Assembly (NCBI GenBank): GCA_920105625.2
Contig: OV050030.1
Span: 75,369,900-75,433,899, forward strand
Source of the DNA: Clusia tigrina
Taxonomy: Eukaryota; Arthropoda; Insecta; Diptera; Clusiidae
Length of the DNA: 64,000 nucleotides
Direction: 5' to 3'
The notes below the pieces were generated by a model. It saw only the letters and a list, made by a program, of their open reading frames with translations. It ran no database searches and had not been told where the DNA came from. Position numbers and translations under genes: made by a program. Positions 1-10,246 of the stretch are shown one piece after another (position 1 is the stretch's first letter; each line of letters begins with the position of its first letter).

Positions 1-1367
1 TTTTATTAAGGCGACAGGTTCGAGTAGCATGTCCAACATTGAGACATGTGAAAAATAGGCGATGACGCTTGGCACACTCCCATTTTCCGTCACGGCACAC
101 TCAGCAAACTTCGCGCAATTAATAATTTTGTGAGCACGATGACACATTGGGCACTCAACCGGATTGCACTGGTGTGGTTCACTTGCGTGTAATACCGTTC
201 TCCCCTTCACATCGCGATTTTCGTTAGACTGTATCGAACAAATCAAATTGGCCATTTCATGCCGCCGATTTCTGAAGTCCACTATTGTAGGATAAGGTTT
301 TATCGATGCAGCGTACCACGCCCACTCCAACTTCTTGCTCTTGGGTAGTTTCCCAATGAGTTCCTCCAACAAAGTAGCCAAATGTAGGTGAGCATTCGCA
401 CTCTGCAGGAGCACCGCAAGATTTCTCGCCTTCACTGAGAACGAAATTAGCCTTGTCATCGTATTATCACAAATCGGCGCGATCTCTTTTATCTTTCGGA
501 ACTGCCTGCGTATGAGCTGCTCTGGGCGCCCGAAACGAAATTGAAGTTGTTCCATTACAGCATTCACATTCTCGGGGTGAATCAAGAGCGACTTCACCGT
601 CTCTCGGGCTTCTCCTCTCAAGCACCTCACCAACCGCTTATTGTTTTCGTAATTGGTGTAGTTGTAGACTGGGTATATGCCGTGAGGAAAACTGGCCAAT
701 CCCCAGGATTCCCGTTAAATTCCGGTAGATCCTGCACTTTGCGCGGAAGGGGCACTGCATTGTAGAAGCCACTCAATGGGCTTTCGGGCGTGGCGTAGGT
801 TTGAATGCGGTGAGTTGTCGGTTCAATATTATCACTCCTAGCAGTCGGAGTAAAGAACTCAGTTGAATTTAAACTATGTTGCGGCGTGACATTTTTGGTT
901 TCGACTGCGGCTGGCGGCTGTACAACGGGATTTAACAATACTCTCTCAGGAGCGGCGGCTGTATTTTTGCTATTGGCAGCTGTGGACTTAGACTGCAGCT
1001 GCTGGTTGCGTACCATGGCAATCTCACTACGAAGTTGGTTCATCTGCTCTTTCATTTCCTGGAGCAAGCAGAACATTGCTGACGGGAAGCCTTCATTCTG
1101 CCTAAATGTTGGCGGATACTCTGCGACTGCGCTGGTGCCGGCGGCTACTGGTGCCTGCGCTGCGGAAATAGCTGGCTGGGCAACGGTGCCGGCCGCTGCT
1201 GGTATAATTAAACAAGCAATTTGTGCAGCGGCTCTTGTGTCTTCTGCTGGAGTTGGCTCCAATGTGGCTGAATCTCCCGACTGGAATCGTGGCCTTTTCC
1301 TTTTTGGTGTACGTTGCATGGCAATTAAGTGACGACGACACAACAACTTACGAGGCACAATTAACAA
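1..1367 (-). pseudogene. BEL/Pao gag fragment (cut by window edge)
   Basis: Antisense gag of a BEL/Pao LTR retrotransposon. The first frame has its likely ATG near 1319 and reads to 627. It opens with a basic and proline/alanine-rich stretch, then a short helical segment rich in Gln/Met (around 1000-1100). It reaches the typical BEL capsid motif LPEFNGNPGDWPVFL just before breaking. A frameshift near 640 moves the reading to another frame, which continues with LRGEARETVKSLL and FRFGRPEQLIRRQ, hallmarks of the DUF1759 capsid-like domain. Cys/His residues (CPMCHRAH near 150) start a zinc-knuckle region. A second frameshift near 95 precedes a further C/H cluster at the window edge. Protease and pol would lie off the left edge. 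It belongs to a different BEL lineage from the two copies at 16-28 kb. Non-functional. Confidence 0.85.
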
Positions 1368-1445
1368 TCAACGACAAATTATATATACATATAAGGCGGC
1401 ACACAAACCAAGCCAGAAAGTGCGAAATAAAATGTTGAAGTTCAA

Positions 1446-1759
1446 GGAGGATGAAAATATAACGCATCATTTAAACCCGGAATAAATACCAAAACTGGAT
1501 GACGGTTATCGATGTGTTTATTTCTAAAAAAAAGGAACAAATTAATATATACATTTATCTCTCTAAAATGACCTTACCGCAGTTTCCTCCTCCTTCGCTA
1601 TCAAAACTTCAAATAAAACTAACATTTTTAGCAAATGCACAACGGACAGTGTCTAGCGGCTTAATAATGCCTTTTTGACGATTAGAGGCAAATTTCCAGT
1701 ATTCGAAGGAGAAACAGAAACTTCGATTTGGTTTTAGACTAACAATTCAACATAACACT
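1446..1759. other. Non-coding spacer
   Basis: AT-rich sequence between the BEL gag start and the gypsy LTR. It may be the 5' leader of the antisense BEL element, but I could not define an LTR or a primer binding site in it. Confidence 0.4.
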
Positions 1760-1990
1760 TGTAATGAATCGCTAGCTGGGGTATGCTCAACCTTCCCAGC
1801 ATTCAGTACAATATTTGTTTATTGACTTTAACACGTGTTTATTGACTTTGCGGTGAAGTGGCGTAGAAGTGGCAGATGTGGAAGCAATACCTGTTGTGAA
1901 GTTGAACGTCGATTAAGACCTCGCGTTCGCTTTGTTGAAGGTGGAGCACCCTCTTATGTGGTAGTGATGTCGGTTAAGACCTCACCCCAC
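1760..1990 (-). repeat. Partial 3' LTR of the gypsy element
   Basis: It matches 6633-6948 of the intact LTR (shared blocks around gctagctggggtatgct and gtgatgtcggttaagacctc). It lacks the roughly 105-bp AT-rich block present at 6706-6810 and everything beyond 1990, so about 370 bp of LTR toward its 5' end are absent. The internal reading frame runs straight into it. Confidence 0.8.
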
Positions 1991-3065
1991 CATCGTATTT
2001 CGAATCGTATTCTTTTCATTTTCCCAGTCCTAAGATCTAGCTGCACCCTCGCTGTTATGGCGTCTTTGACCTTTTGTGGTAAGTGTCGACCCTTCTCTGC
2101 ATGTACCTCATACAGGTCGCAGAAAGTGAGGCCAGTTGTAATGGGCAGTTTAGTTAATAGCGCGGTCAATGTTGGAGCGCCTCTCTTCCACGTACCTCCG
2201 TCGTGGTATTTTTCCTTCTCTTCATCCTGCGTGTCTTCGGTGCTGCTGTGGTTGCTGCTACAACTATCGCTGTTAATGCTGTTGCACGGCTGCTTACTGC
2301 TGTCAGCGTTAACCGTTTCGGCTATTTTCTGTGTTTCCAGTGGCGGTAGTCTGAGTGGGGGTAGAGGGTATCTGCCTTCCGGAAGTTTCTGAATGAGTTC
2401 GGCCAGCTCGTGTCGTTTGTGTGATGGGGCTGTTCTGTCGAACCAGTCGCCTAGGTTTATGGCTGGCCACTGCCCAGTTTCCACTGTATTGGTGAAAAGG
2501 CTTCCCACATATTGAATTAGTAAAACCCCACAGTCCACAAGGTGAAGTGGGACTTTCGGGGAGTACTCCGGCATCCCAGTCGAAGTAAAAATCTCCGCTA
2601 AGACAGTGGATGTCCGAGCCCGGTACTCTTCAGCAAGGTATTCGTATATATCGCAGCTTCCTGTGTGTGTGATCTTGTAGGCAGTGAATCAAAAAAATAT
2701 TATTATTCCTTTGACTGGGGTGGTGTTCTCTTTGGGACGGAGTACCCCATCTCCGGTGAAATCTACTACGGCGAGAAACCAGTGTTGCTCCTTATTGTTG
2801 GGATGATCAGATAATGTTTCTCGAACAGATTAGCTGACTTCGTCCATCTCTTCACACGACCATGGCGTTCTAGAACTGAGTCTGGATTCCGGGTTAACTG
2901 GTCAAATAAATGCGTGCTAAAGATTTCCACTCTTTCTCGTTTACTCTCTGGAATGATGTTAGCTTGCACCCATTTCATGAAAAAGTCAATTAACGTGTCA
3001 TTCCAAAAACGGCCCTCCGCCAACCGTTTGTAATCGGCGCCTCTGATGGTGATTCCCCCCTCTAG
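1954..3065 (-). pseudogene. Ulp1/SENP-like (C48) cysteine protease domain of the gypsy element
   Basis: Not a standard retrotransposon domain. The upstream frame (about 3065-2766) shows the family signatures GRFWNDTLIDFFMKWV, VEIFSTHLFDQL and VKRWTKSANLFEKHYLIIP, which match the N-terminal half of Ulp1/SENP SUMO proteases. The catalytic His lies in an HWFLAVV motif (His codon 2782-2784) one frame away from the upstream frame. The catalytic Asp motif FFDS is near 2690, beside a run of T that shifts frame. The catalytic Cys motif DCGVLLIQYV has its Cys codon at 2530-2532. Downstream is an acidic Ser/Asn-rich stretch (about 2240-2340), then a tail that reads into the LTR. By family knowledge it would cleave SUMO or ubiquitin-like isopeptide bonds. 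This copy is frameshifted twice and inactive. It sits downstream of integrase on the same strand, so I infer that it belongs to the element. Confidence 0.85.
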
Positions 3066-3385
3066 CCTTTGGATATACGAGTATGGTGACCCCCCCCCCC
3101 CACGTGTTGTTCACACTAGCCAACGGTGTAGGGGTAGTGTAGGGGGTCACCATCGATCTCTCCAGACACTGCTACTTGGCCGCGTTGCCTCCACCATTGT
3201 TGCTGATATTCATCATTCTTGCTGTTTTTGTTGTTGTTTGTTTCATTTTCTTATTTAATTGTTATTTTTAGTTTTCCATACTATACTCGTGATAGTGAGA
3301 ATTTTCTGTTGAATCTGCTGTTGCGATTTTGTAACGGACCTTTATTTTGTTGGTAGGAAAGTACTTGAATGCACCCTACTATAGT
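3066..3385 (-). other. Spacer between integrase and the Ulp1-like domain
   Basis: No support for a reading frame. It contains a run of 11 C/G (3092-3102) and low-complexity T/G-rich sequence. It may be a degraded linker of the pol polyprotein or the leader of a third ORF. Confidence 0.4.
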
Positions 3386-4607
3386 TTATTTAGTTAAGTC
3401 AGTTTGTCGAAGCGTTTCTTCCCCGATATATTGTTTCACTTCGCTGACGTGGGCGGTTCTTATCTTCCTTTCTCCATTTCGCGTCTGCTGAAGGATTACT
3501 GGTGATGCGAAATTGACCACTCGGTATGGTCCATCATATTTCGGTGCCAATTTTGCATTAAAACTGTCTGCCGTATTTGAGAGATAGTGTTGTTTTAGTA
3601 ACACCTCCTGTTCGATTTCTGGTGTCAATGAGAGTCGATGGAGGTTGTAATGTCGACCTTGATCTTGTGCTGCGCGTTCCATGTTGCGAAGGACAAGGTG
3701 GAATACATCACTTATTGGGGCACTTGTCTTCTCAGGCGTTTGTGCGGGGTTTCCATCACCCATGGTCTGTTCATCGTAGAGTGTTTTGGGTAAACGGGGT
3801 TCTCGTCATTGGGTAAGAAAAGCTGGTGTATATCCTGTGCTATCGGAGCGGCTAGTATTAATAGCTAGCGTGATTTCCGGAAGGTATTCATCCCATTCTC
3901 GCTGATCTTTCCCCGTCAACTGGGAGATTATTCTCTTAATGGTGCGATTTACCCTCTCCGCTGGGTTCTCTTGTGGCGTATAGGGTACCATAAATTGTTG
4001 TTTCACTCCCAGGTCATTCATGTATTTGCGGAACACCCGACTAGTGAATTGAACGCCGTTGTCTGATGGAAAATCTTGGGTACACCAAAGCGTGCGATAA
4101 TTCGTTCCCATACAGTTTTTCGTAAGTTCTCGCCGGAAGCTTTGCGAATGGGTATCAATTCAATCCACTTTGTAAATTTGTCAAAGAGTACAAGCAACAT
4201 GGAGTTTCCGTGTGTAGACCGAGGCAATGGCTCGATAAAATCTGCACAGAGTATCGCCAATGGCTCCTCCGCGATTTGTGTCAACATTCGTCCGGCGGTC
4301 TTTTCCTGGCTACTTTTGAACTATTGACAGGAAACACAGTGCCTTACGTATTTAGTAATATCCCGAAACATACCTGGCCAGTAGTAGCGATCGCTTATTT
4401 ATATAATCGTTTTTTTACCCCCATGTGACCGGCACTAGGACTGTTGTGATTTTCGTCCAAAACCTGTTTCCGTAGGTACGTGTGTACACAGAGCTTCCAG
4501 GAGGCGCAGTCTTTGTCTTGCGTGTGCGTAGATATGTGTCGATATAACTTACCGTCTTCGACGATGTAGTCTGCGAATTTAGATGGGTTATCTTTAATCT
4601 CTTGCAT
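3386..4607 (-). pseudogene. Gypsy integrase (H2C2-DDE-C-terminal), broken
   Basis: Retroviral-type integrase in four frame fragments. 4607-4395 carries the His half of the zinc-binding N-domain (DENHNSPSAGHMGVKK). 4287-4018 carries the first catalytic Asp (LCADFIEPLP) and GVPKIF. 4111-3806 carries the second Asp context (SDNGVQFTSRV read across a frame change) and the Glu motif (PQENPAERVNRTIK), then ITLAINTSRSDSTGYTPAFL. 3763-3386 is the C-terminal part with YDGPYRVV, a GPY/F-like module that binds DNA in gypsy integrases. At least two frameshifts and stops separate the pieces, so it is dead. All three catalytic residues remain recognisable. Confidence 0.9.
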
Positions 4608-4742
4608 TCTCCTTTTTATCCAACGACAATTCTCTTCTTCTTGCAGTTCAGTACATGAGTAAAGAGCTTCTAGTAGGTGCCTAGATAGCGCATCGGCTAC
4701 GACATTCAGTTTGCCCTTCCTGTACTGGATGTCAAATGTAAA

Positions 4743-5564
4743 TCATTGGAGCTCTAAATCCCTTCTGGCGATTCTTCCTGAGGGACTCTCAATCGAGTTC
4801 AGCCATTTTAGAGATAAAAGGTCGGTGATGATTGTGAAGTGATAGCCTTCAATATATGGCGTCCTCTTGCGGATACCCCACACAATGACCAAATATTCCT
4901 TTTCGGTGGGAGTGTAGTTCATTTCGGCCCGATTTAAATGTCGGCTAGCGTATGCGATTACTCGTTCCGAGCCTTCCAACTCCTGCGTGAGTACTCCTCC
5001 TAATCCATAATCGCTAGCATCTGTTTGGAGGGTGAATCTCCTCGAAAAATCTGGGCACGCTAGTACAGTGGCTTTGGTCAATCCTGTTTTCAGTTCATCG
5101 AAAGCACTCCATTGCTCGTTTATCCACTTCCAATGTTTCCCCTTTTTAAGGAGTGTCGTAAGTGGGTGATAAATACCTGCGAAGTCCACTTGTCCAGATG
5201 CACGTGGGAAGATGAGAAACGGAATTCGGCAACATTTATTACCTTTTCGCACGTCGAGCATAAGGGCTTCCTTGCTTGTGCATTCACCGCCGTTTGCTAG
5301 TTGTGCCCTCACGTTTACTGCGATTACGTTCTTCGGACCTCGATGTTGTTTGGCAAATTTTCCATTCAGGAAGCATATTGTAGCCCCGGTGTCTATCGTC
5401 GCATCTATTAGTTCTCCGTCCAATATAACTGTGGCGAAGATACGGTTACGCTCGCAACGTAACAACTTTACTGTTGGCGGAACGGGTTGCGATTTGACGG
5501 CCCACTCTTCCCCGGTTTTGAGGGGCTCCTTGCTCGTTTCCCGCTTGCTGTTGACAGCACTCAA
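4743..5564 (-). pseudogene. Gypsy protease fused directly to RNase H, RT deleted
   Basis: One open frame of 273 residues. Residues 50-130 are a retropepsin: IDATIDTGATICFL gives the D-T-G active site, followed by LMLDVRKG. At about residue 128 (near 5185) the frame jumps from protease sequence (GQVDFAG) to the end of the thumb region of RT (IYHPLTTLLKK). It then enters RNase H with TLQTDASDYGLGGVL, EKEYLVIVWGI and a LSLKWLNS motif. The fingers and palm with the YxDD site are missing, so an in-frame deletion of the RT core made an uninterrupted PR-RH frame. The frame ends at a TGA just after LELQ, and recognisable pol sequence continues beyond it (LNVVADALSRH), so the stop is a mutation. The start overlaps the gag nucleocapsid frame by about 120 bp in another frame. 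Confidence 0.85.
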
Positions 5565-6601
5565 TAGTTCGGATATTCGTCTGGCCGCACTCCCAGCAGA
5601 ACAGTACCTTTGGGTTCCGACAATTGCGTTGGATGTGTCCTTCTTGACCGCAGCGTCGACATGCTGTCTTGGGACTTATTTTGATGCCCATTGTTTGTAC
5701 TCGATCGCATCGAGGTTCCGGTTGGCATCGTGGTAGCTGCTCACGTGATGGTTGTTGTCGGCTGCATTGTGGTTCTTCACGCAGTAATTCCTGATCCGCT
5801 CTGATACTTTCGTATTGTTGTGCACGAGTGATCAGTTCGTCCAGCGAAGAGAAATCGTCACGCCGTATGTATAAGCGGTAGTCGGGCAAACTATTGCGGA
5901 AGATACGTTCGTTCTGTCAGTCTTCGTCATACTGCGCACGGTCCATCAGATTTTGCAGGGCGATGGTATAATCCTTAAAGGCCTCTCTTGGCTTTTGAAC
6001 CCGTTTTCGGATCTCATCGTCTAGATCTTCAAAATATCGGAGAGGAAATATTTCAGAAAGTCTCGTTCGAATGCTTCAAACATGACCCACTGCTTTTTGT
6101 TGTTCCGATGCCAGGTTAATGCCTTATCCGTGAGAAGCTGTTGTGCGAGGGAGTACATCTCGGTTGAGACCATACATGTCTGCCAGTTCCTTTACGCGCT
6201 CTATAAATCCTTATCGGCGCCGTATTTTACTGGCCACTTACAAACATGTTCCATGACGTTAACACATTGAGTTGACACTATGTCGTTCCTGTTATCTGAT
6301 CCGGCAGATGGTTGTTCCTGGTGTCTACTATTTCCTCTACGCGGGCGTGAGATGTTTGTGTTACCGTTGACTTCGATGTTTTTGGTAATGTGGTGCTTGC
6401 TGTCCCTTGCGTGTGCTTTATTTCTAATTCCTCCAGTCGTTTGCGAAATTCCGGGTCAGTGGTACTATTAACTATGAATGCTGCGAAACTTTTTCGCAGT
6501 TCGTCCACACCAGTATCGTCAAATTTAAATTCTACCGCGTAATGTTCTAGTTGGTCATTGCGTAGGGTATACATCCACCCTGACTTCGGCTTCATATCCA
6601 T
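5446..6601 (-). pseudogene. Gypsy gag
   Basis: The gag begins at 6601 (MDMKPKSGWMYTLRNDQLEHY), 12 bases after the primer binding site, and stays open to 6278 with a charged helical segment DPEFRKRLEELEIKH. The middle (about 6270-5890) is broken by several frameshifts and stops. The nucleocapsid part (5889-5446) is open and carries two zinc knuckles: a CCHC one, CRRCGQEGHIQRNC, and a second, CWECGQTNIRTIEC. The two regions flank the capsid-like domain, which is recognisable only as scraps. Gag would form the virus-like particle and package RNA. The broken capsid makes this copy non-functional. Confidence 0.85.
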
Positions 6602-6613
6602 TCGTTGTGTTAA

Positions 6614-6632
6614 GGTCCCTGCTCGGGCGCCA
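6614..6632 (-). promoter_or_regulatory. Primer binding site, tRNA-Lys-like
   Basis: On the minus strand, immediately after the LTR end, TGGCGCCCGAGCAGGGAC differs at one position from the complement of the 3' end of tRNA-Lys(UUU) as I remember it. It starts with the TGG expected opposite the tRNA CCA end. Confidence 0.8.
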
Positions 6633-7320
6633 TGTAAGGAATCTCTAGCTGGGGTATGCTCAGCCTTCCCAGAGTTCTGTACAATATTTGTTTATTGACC
6701 TTAACACATTTACGTAGTTTGTTTAAGTTTCTTTCATTATTTAATAATTTACAAAATCAACTTAAACTAATTATAAACTAAATTATATCTATGTTCCGCT
6801 TCGTATAATTGCGGTGAAGTGGCGTAGATGTGCAGGCGTAGAAGCAATAGCTGCTGTGAAGTTGAACGCCGGTTAAGACCTCGCGTTCCCTTTGCTGAAG
6901 GTTGAGCACCCTCTTACATGGTAGTGATGTCGGTTAAGACCTCACGCCACTAATCACGTAAGAAGTCTCAAATAAATAAATGGAAAGATTGTCTGCCGTT
7001 GTCACCAATATCCGCGAATACTATTCCCACTTAGTCGCCTGCTCGTCCGCTGTTGTCGCCGCTGCTGTCGAAATCACTAGAGACCGGTTTCTCTGTGATC
7101 CGGCCTTTTATACCCTTTTCCCATACGAGCCTTGAAAACTGTGTCGTGTTCGAGCATACGTAATTCCCGTATTTCGGCGTTGTATGGAGTTCAAGCATAA
7201 CCATGTGTGGCGTGTTTGGCTACATTCTCTCTCTCCTTCTTGCGTCTTCTTGTGAGCATGGTATTGGTATAAGGTGAGGGCGGTGTTTTGTGTGACCTGA
7301 CATGTAAAAATATTACTACA
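6633..7320 (-). repeat. 5' LTR of the gypsy element
   Basis: 688 bp, beginning TGTAGTAATA and ending TTACA on the minus strand, directly abutting the primer binding site. It shares blocks with 1760-1990. It contains a short AT-rich interval (6700-6810) and no open frame. Confidence 0.8.
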
Positions 7321-7663
7321 TGGCGAACAAACAGTGGGCGCAATTAGTAACAGACTATGCTCTGTTCACTGAAGGAGAGAAGCAAACAGAAACAAACAAA
7401 AATCCATACGGTGGCGGCTAAAAAATACGATCGCAACAGTCTGTATACTCGATTCTCACGAATGCGAATATAGCATTGTAAACTCGCCTTCTTCTGTCCG
7501 TACCTACTTTTATAATAAAGAAGGCAATATATTTCTTTATTCTATTCGTTGCACACAGAGAGGAATGAAGTAATGTATTTGGAAATATATGAATATATTC
7601 GTGTATGCGAAAAGGCATACCCGTGCAGAAATTAAGTACATACATATGAATATGTATTTTACA
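7321..7663. other. Intergenic spacer
   Basis: Nothing recognisable between the gypsy LTR and the mariner target site. AT-rich with short A and T runs. Confidence 0.5.
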
Positions 7664-7697
7664 TACGAGGTGTGATCAAAAAATAACCGTTATTTTC
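7664..7697 (+). repeat. mariner left TIR with TA target
   Basis: Begins with the TA target (7664-7665), then CGAGGTGTGATCAAAAAATA and ACCGTTATT. It is the inverted complement of the right end with one mismatch. Confidence 0.9.
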
Positions 7698-8590
7698 ATC
7701 TTTTCGTGAGTTACGTATGTTCGATGTTCGCATTTTTTTTTTTATGTTGGTAAACTTGTCTGTTATATATGTTGGCAATACCAACCAATTTGGATTGTCA
7801 GTTTGTTTTTGACAGATAAAAAGGTTAGTCGTGTTTTGGTGTGCTCTTCGATTTTGTACTATTCGAAAAAATGGATCAAAGAAACTGTATTCAGTTTTGT
7901 GTAAAAAATGAAATTAAATGCGCAAGGACATTTGAAATGTTGACTGTGGCCTTTTGCGAGTGTACTATGAGCAGAACACAAGTTCAATTGTGGTATAACC
8001 GGTTTAAGGAAGGCCGAGAAGACGTCAATGACGATGCTCGTCCTGGTCGCCCGAGCACGTCAACAACCGATGAAAACATTGACGCAGTGAAGAAAATGAT
8101 TTTAGATAATCGTCGAATCACTATCAGAGAGGTTGCTGATGATGTTGGCATATCGTTCGGCTCATGCCAAGCAATTTTTACGGATGTTTTAGGCATGAAA
8201 CGTGCGGCAGCGAAGATTGTTCCAAAATTGCTAAATTTTGAGCAAAAACAACGTCGCATGGACATCGCTCAGGAGCTGTTTTTGGCCAAAAATAAAACCG
8301 TATCATGCCTCAACCACCGTATTCACCGGACTTGGCCTGAAAACTGAAAACACCGATGAAAGGAAAGCGTTTTGCTACGATTGAGGAGATAAAAGAAAAA
8401 TCGAAACAGGAGCTGTTGGCGATACCAAAAAAAGCGTTTCAGAAGTGTTTCGAGGATTCGAAAAAACGCCGGCATAAGTGTATTATATCTGAGGGGAACT
8501 ACTTTGAAGGGGACAAGATAGTTGTAGATGAATAAATAAACACTTTATTTTTTGATCACACAATAACGGTTATTTTTTTATCACACCTCG
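7666..8590 (+). mobile_element. mariner element with TIRs, internally deleted
   Basis: The 925-bp element is bounded by TA dinucleotides (7664-7665 and 8591-8592), the mariner target duplication. Its ends are inverted: CGAGGTGTGAT at the left, and the complement of the same motif (atcacacctcg) at the right. The match extends through an AAAAAATAACCGTTATT block with one mismatch. The right end carries a second copy of the caca/gtgtgatcaaaaaat block just inside the TIR. The transposase gene between them is deleted. Confidence 0.92.
7871..8535 (+). pseudogene. mariner transposase, central catalytic part deleted
   Basis: The start at 7871 (MDQRNCIQFCVKNEIKCA) gives a full DNA-binding N-terminus: a first helix-turn-helix, WYNRFKEGREDVNDDARPGR with the GRPST linker, and a second helix-turn-helix (ITIREVADDVGISFGSCQAI), followed by VPKLLNFEQKQRR. 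At about residue 135 (near 8300) the frame jumps to sequence from the end of the catalytic domain. The C-terminal tail is present in another frame (KGKRFATIEEIKEK, KCFEDSKKRR, ending at a TAA at 8533-8535). Two of the three catalytic aspartates lie in the missing part, which I estimate at about 120-150 residues. It could still bind TIRs in principle but cannot catalyse transposition. Confidence 0.85.
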
Positions 8591-8592
8591 TA
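8561..8592 (-). repeat. mariner right TIR with TA target
   Basis: Reads aacggttatttttttatcac and acctcg, then TA. It is the inverted partner of the left TIR. Confidence 0.9.
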
Positions 8593-10246
8593 TATATGAG
8601 TTTTTTTCGTATTTTAACTAGTTGGTGGAAAATGAAGAATATTCGGCGAAAAATAAATCAGGGCTACGTTTAAATTAAGCTTTTAGGGGTCACTTCATTT
8701 GTATATTAAATCGAATTGCGATACTTCTAAAAAAAGGTGATAATTAATTTAAAAAAAAATCATAATATTTAATTTGGAGATGAAAGCTCAAACAAGTTCA
8801 TTTAATACATTATAACTATTCTAAATATGAAATCTGATCCTATTGCTCTCCATTTTCATTTTTATTCACTTTAAATGTTCCATACGTTGTAGAATCATAA
8901 TTGTTTGGTTTTTGGTGCATGATAATAATAATAATAATAATAAAAATTAATTTATATTAAAACGGCGTCCGAGTGCCCCAGTAATACCCCTCTGTGTGCA
9001 TATTTGTCATGGACGAATGATGGAGCATAGGGACACGAGACTTAGAAGAATTAGGAGCATAGGGAAACGAAACTTAAGATATCTGAGAAAAATCTTCAAA
9101 ATATGTCAAAAATGCAGCTGAACGAATTAAGTTAACGGCTTTATGCTTTTAATAAACTGAGGTAGTGCTTCTTTCTTTAATAATGACGAAAAGTTTGTCG
9201 AACTAATTTTTTACTTAAAGGCAACTGCAATATTTCGACTTGTGGATCTTGAGAGTTCATTTACAATGAGTAATTATCAACAAAATTTTGTGTTTTCATT
9301 TATTATGAGAAGTTAAGTGCATTGAAGAATTACGATGGCTAGATGGGGTTCACTGTATTTTCACAACTACATAAATCAATCTTAAAACATTCTCACTAGC
9401 AGAAACTCGCACAAATTCATTCATATCAAGTGTATATTCTATACTTCTTTACTATATATGGCTATACATTGTGTTGTTATTGTTTCACACAGATAGGGAA
9501 AAAATGGTTTTTTTGAACAGCTGAAAGAACAGAGGAAGTAGAACAGTTGCGTATCTATATTAATCTATGACTGAATATACATTAGTATAGATATCAGATA
9601 ATATAGAGAAAATAAAGTCAATTTCGGCAATACGTCAAAATTTTTTACCGTATGAAAAAAAAACATACATAGTATGTGAGTTCACCTCGAAAAAACGGAT
9701 ATCTTTGTACACAAAATTCCATAGTACGAAATTGGAGTAGTAAAAATACAAAGGAACAATTCGAATGAAAGAAGTTATCACTTAATAGAATTGCCTATTA
9801 GAAAAAGGGAATAATAATATAATACAGAATAACAATAATAACAATTTGGATGCGACAATATTTATATTATTTTATTTCGTCCAGTTCGAGAAAGCAAAGT
9901 TATTTTTTTTATACATTACATATCTAAAAATAAATCTATTCATTTTGGTAAATGTAATACATTATTATTATACAATTTCGTGTTAAATTATATATACTAA
10001 TATCAGTATCGTGCTAATTAAATAATTTTTTTTAGTTGTATGATAAATTGTGTACCAATATTTAATTAAATGAAGTCAACGTATTTAATTAAAGTTTTCT
10101 TGCAAGACTATAGTATTAAAAGTACACTGCATTAGAGAATTGCTTGCATACATGGCATTGACCGATTGATAAAATTGTATGAGTTTTGGACAATGTGTTG
10201 AGTAATGGCATTTAGACGCTACATGGTATTTGTTACAATTAGCTAA
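8593..10246. other. AT-rich intergenic region
   Basis: No coding frame or element terminus that I can support over about 1.65 kb. It holds a (TAA)n microsatellite at about 8921-8943 and many A/T runs. It may include old element tails that are too degraded to name. Confidence 0.5.
8921..8943. repeat. (TAA)n microsatellite
   Basis: About seven uninterrupted ATA/TAA units. Confidence 0.9.

Larger units (their letters stand above)
1760..7320 (-). mobile_element. Ty3/gypsy LTR retrotransposon with a Ulp1-like domain, defective
   Basis: Antisense LTR retrotransposon. In element order: 5' LTR (7320-6633), primer binding site (6632-6614), gag (6601-5446), protease and RNase H (5564-4743), integrase (about 4607-3386), a Ulp1/SENP-like protease domain (about 3065-1990) and a partial 3' LTR (1990-1760). 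Domain order PR-RH-IN and the H2C2/DDE integrase are Ty3/gypsy. The reverse-transcriptase core is missing by deletion. The tRNA-Lys-like PBS and the extra C-terminal region would fit an Osvaldo/Ulysses-like lineage, but that placement is only a guess. No clean target-site duplication is visible. The 4 bp on each side are cact and tggc. Confidence 0.85.

Noticed and set aside
886..1332. Open frame on the plus strand over the BEL gag
   Set aside because: Shadow of the antisense gag, with no domain of its own.
1835..2392. 185-codon plus-strand frame
   Set aside because: Lies opposite the Ulp1-like domain and LTR; Cys/Ser/Leu-rich with no recognisable domain.
1954..3065. A host SENP/Ulp1 gene pseudogene
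   Set aside because: Possible, but it lies inside the LTR borders, on the element's strand and between integrase and 3' LTR, with no intron or flanking host sequence. I prefer an element-encoded domain and leave the test in the findings.
3092..3102. Run of C as a polypurine tract of the gypsy element
   Set aside because: It is on the right strand for a G-run, but lies more than 1 kb from the LTR and upstream of the Ulp1-like domain.
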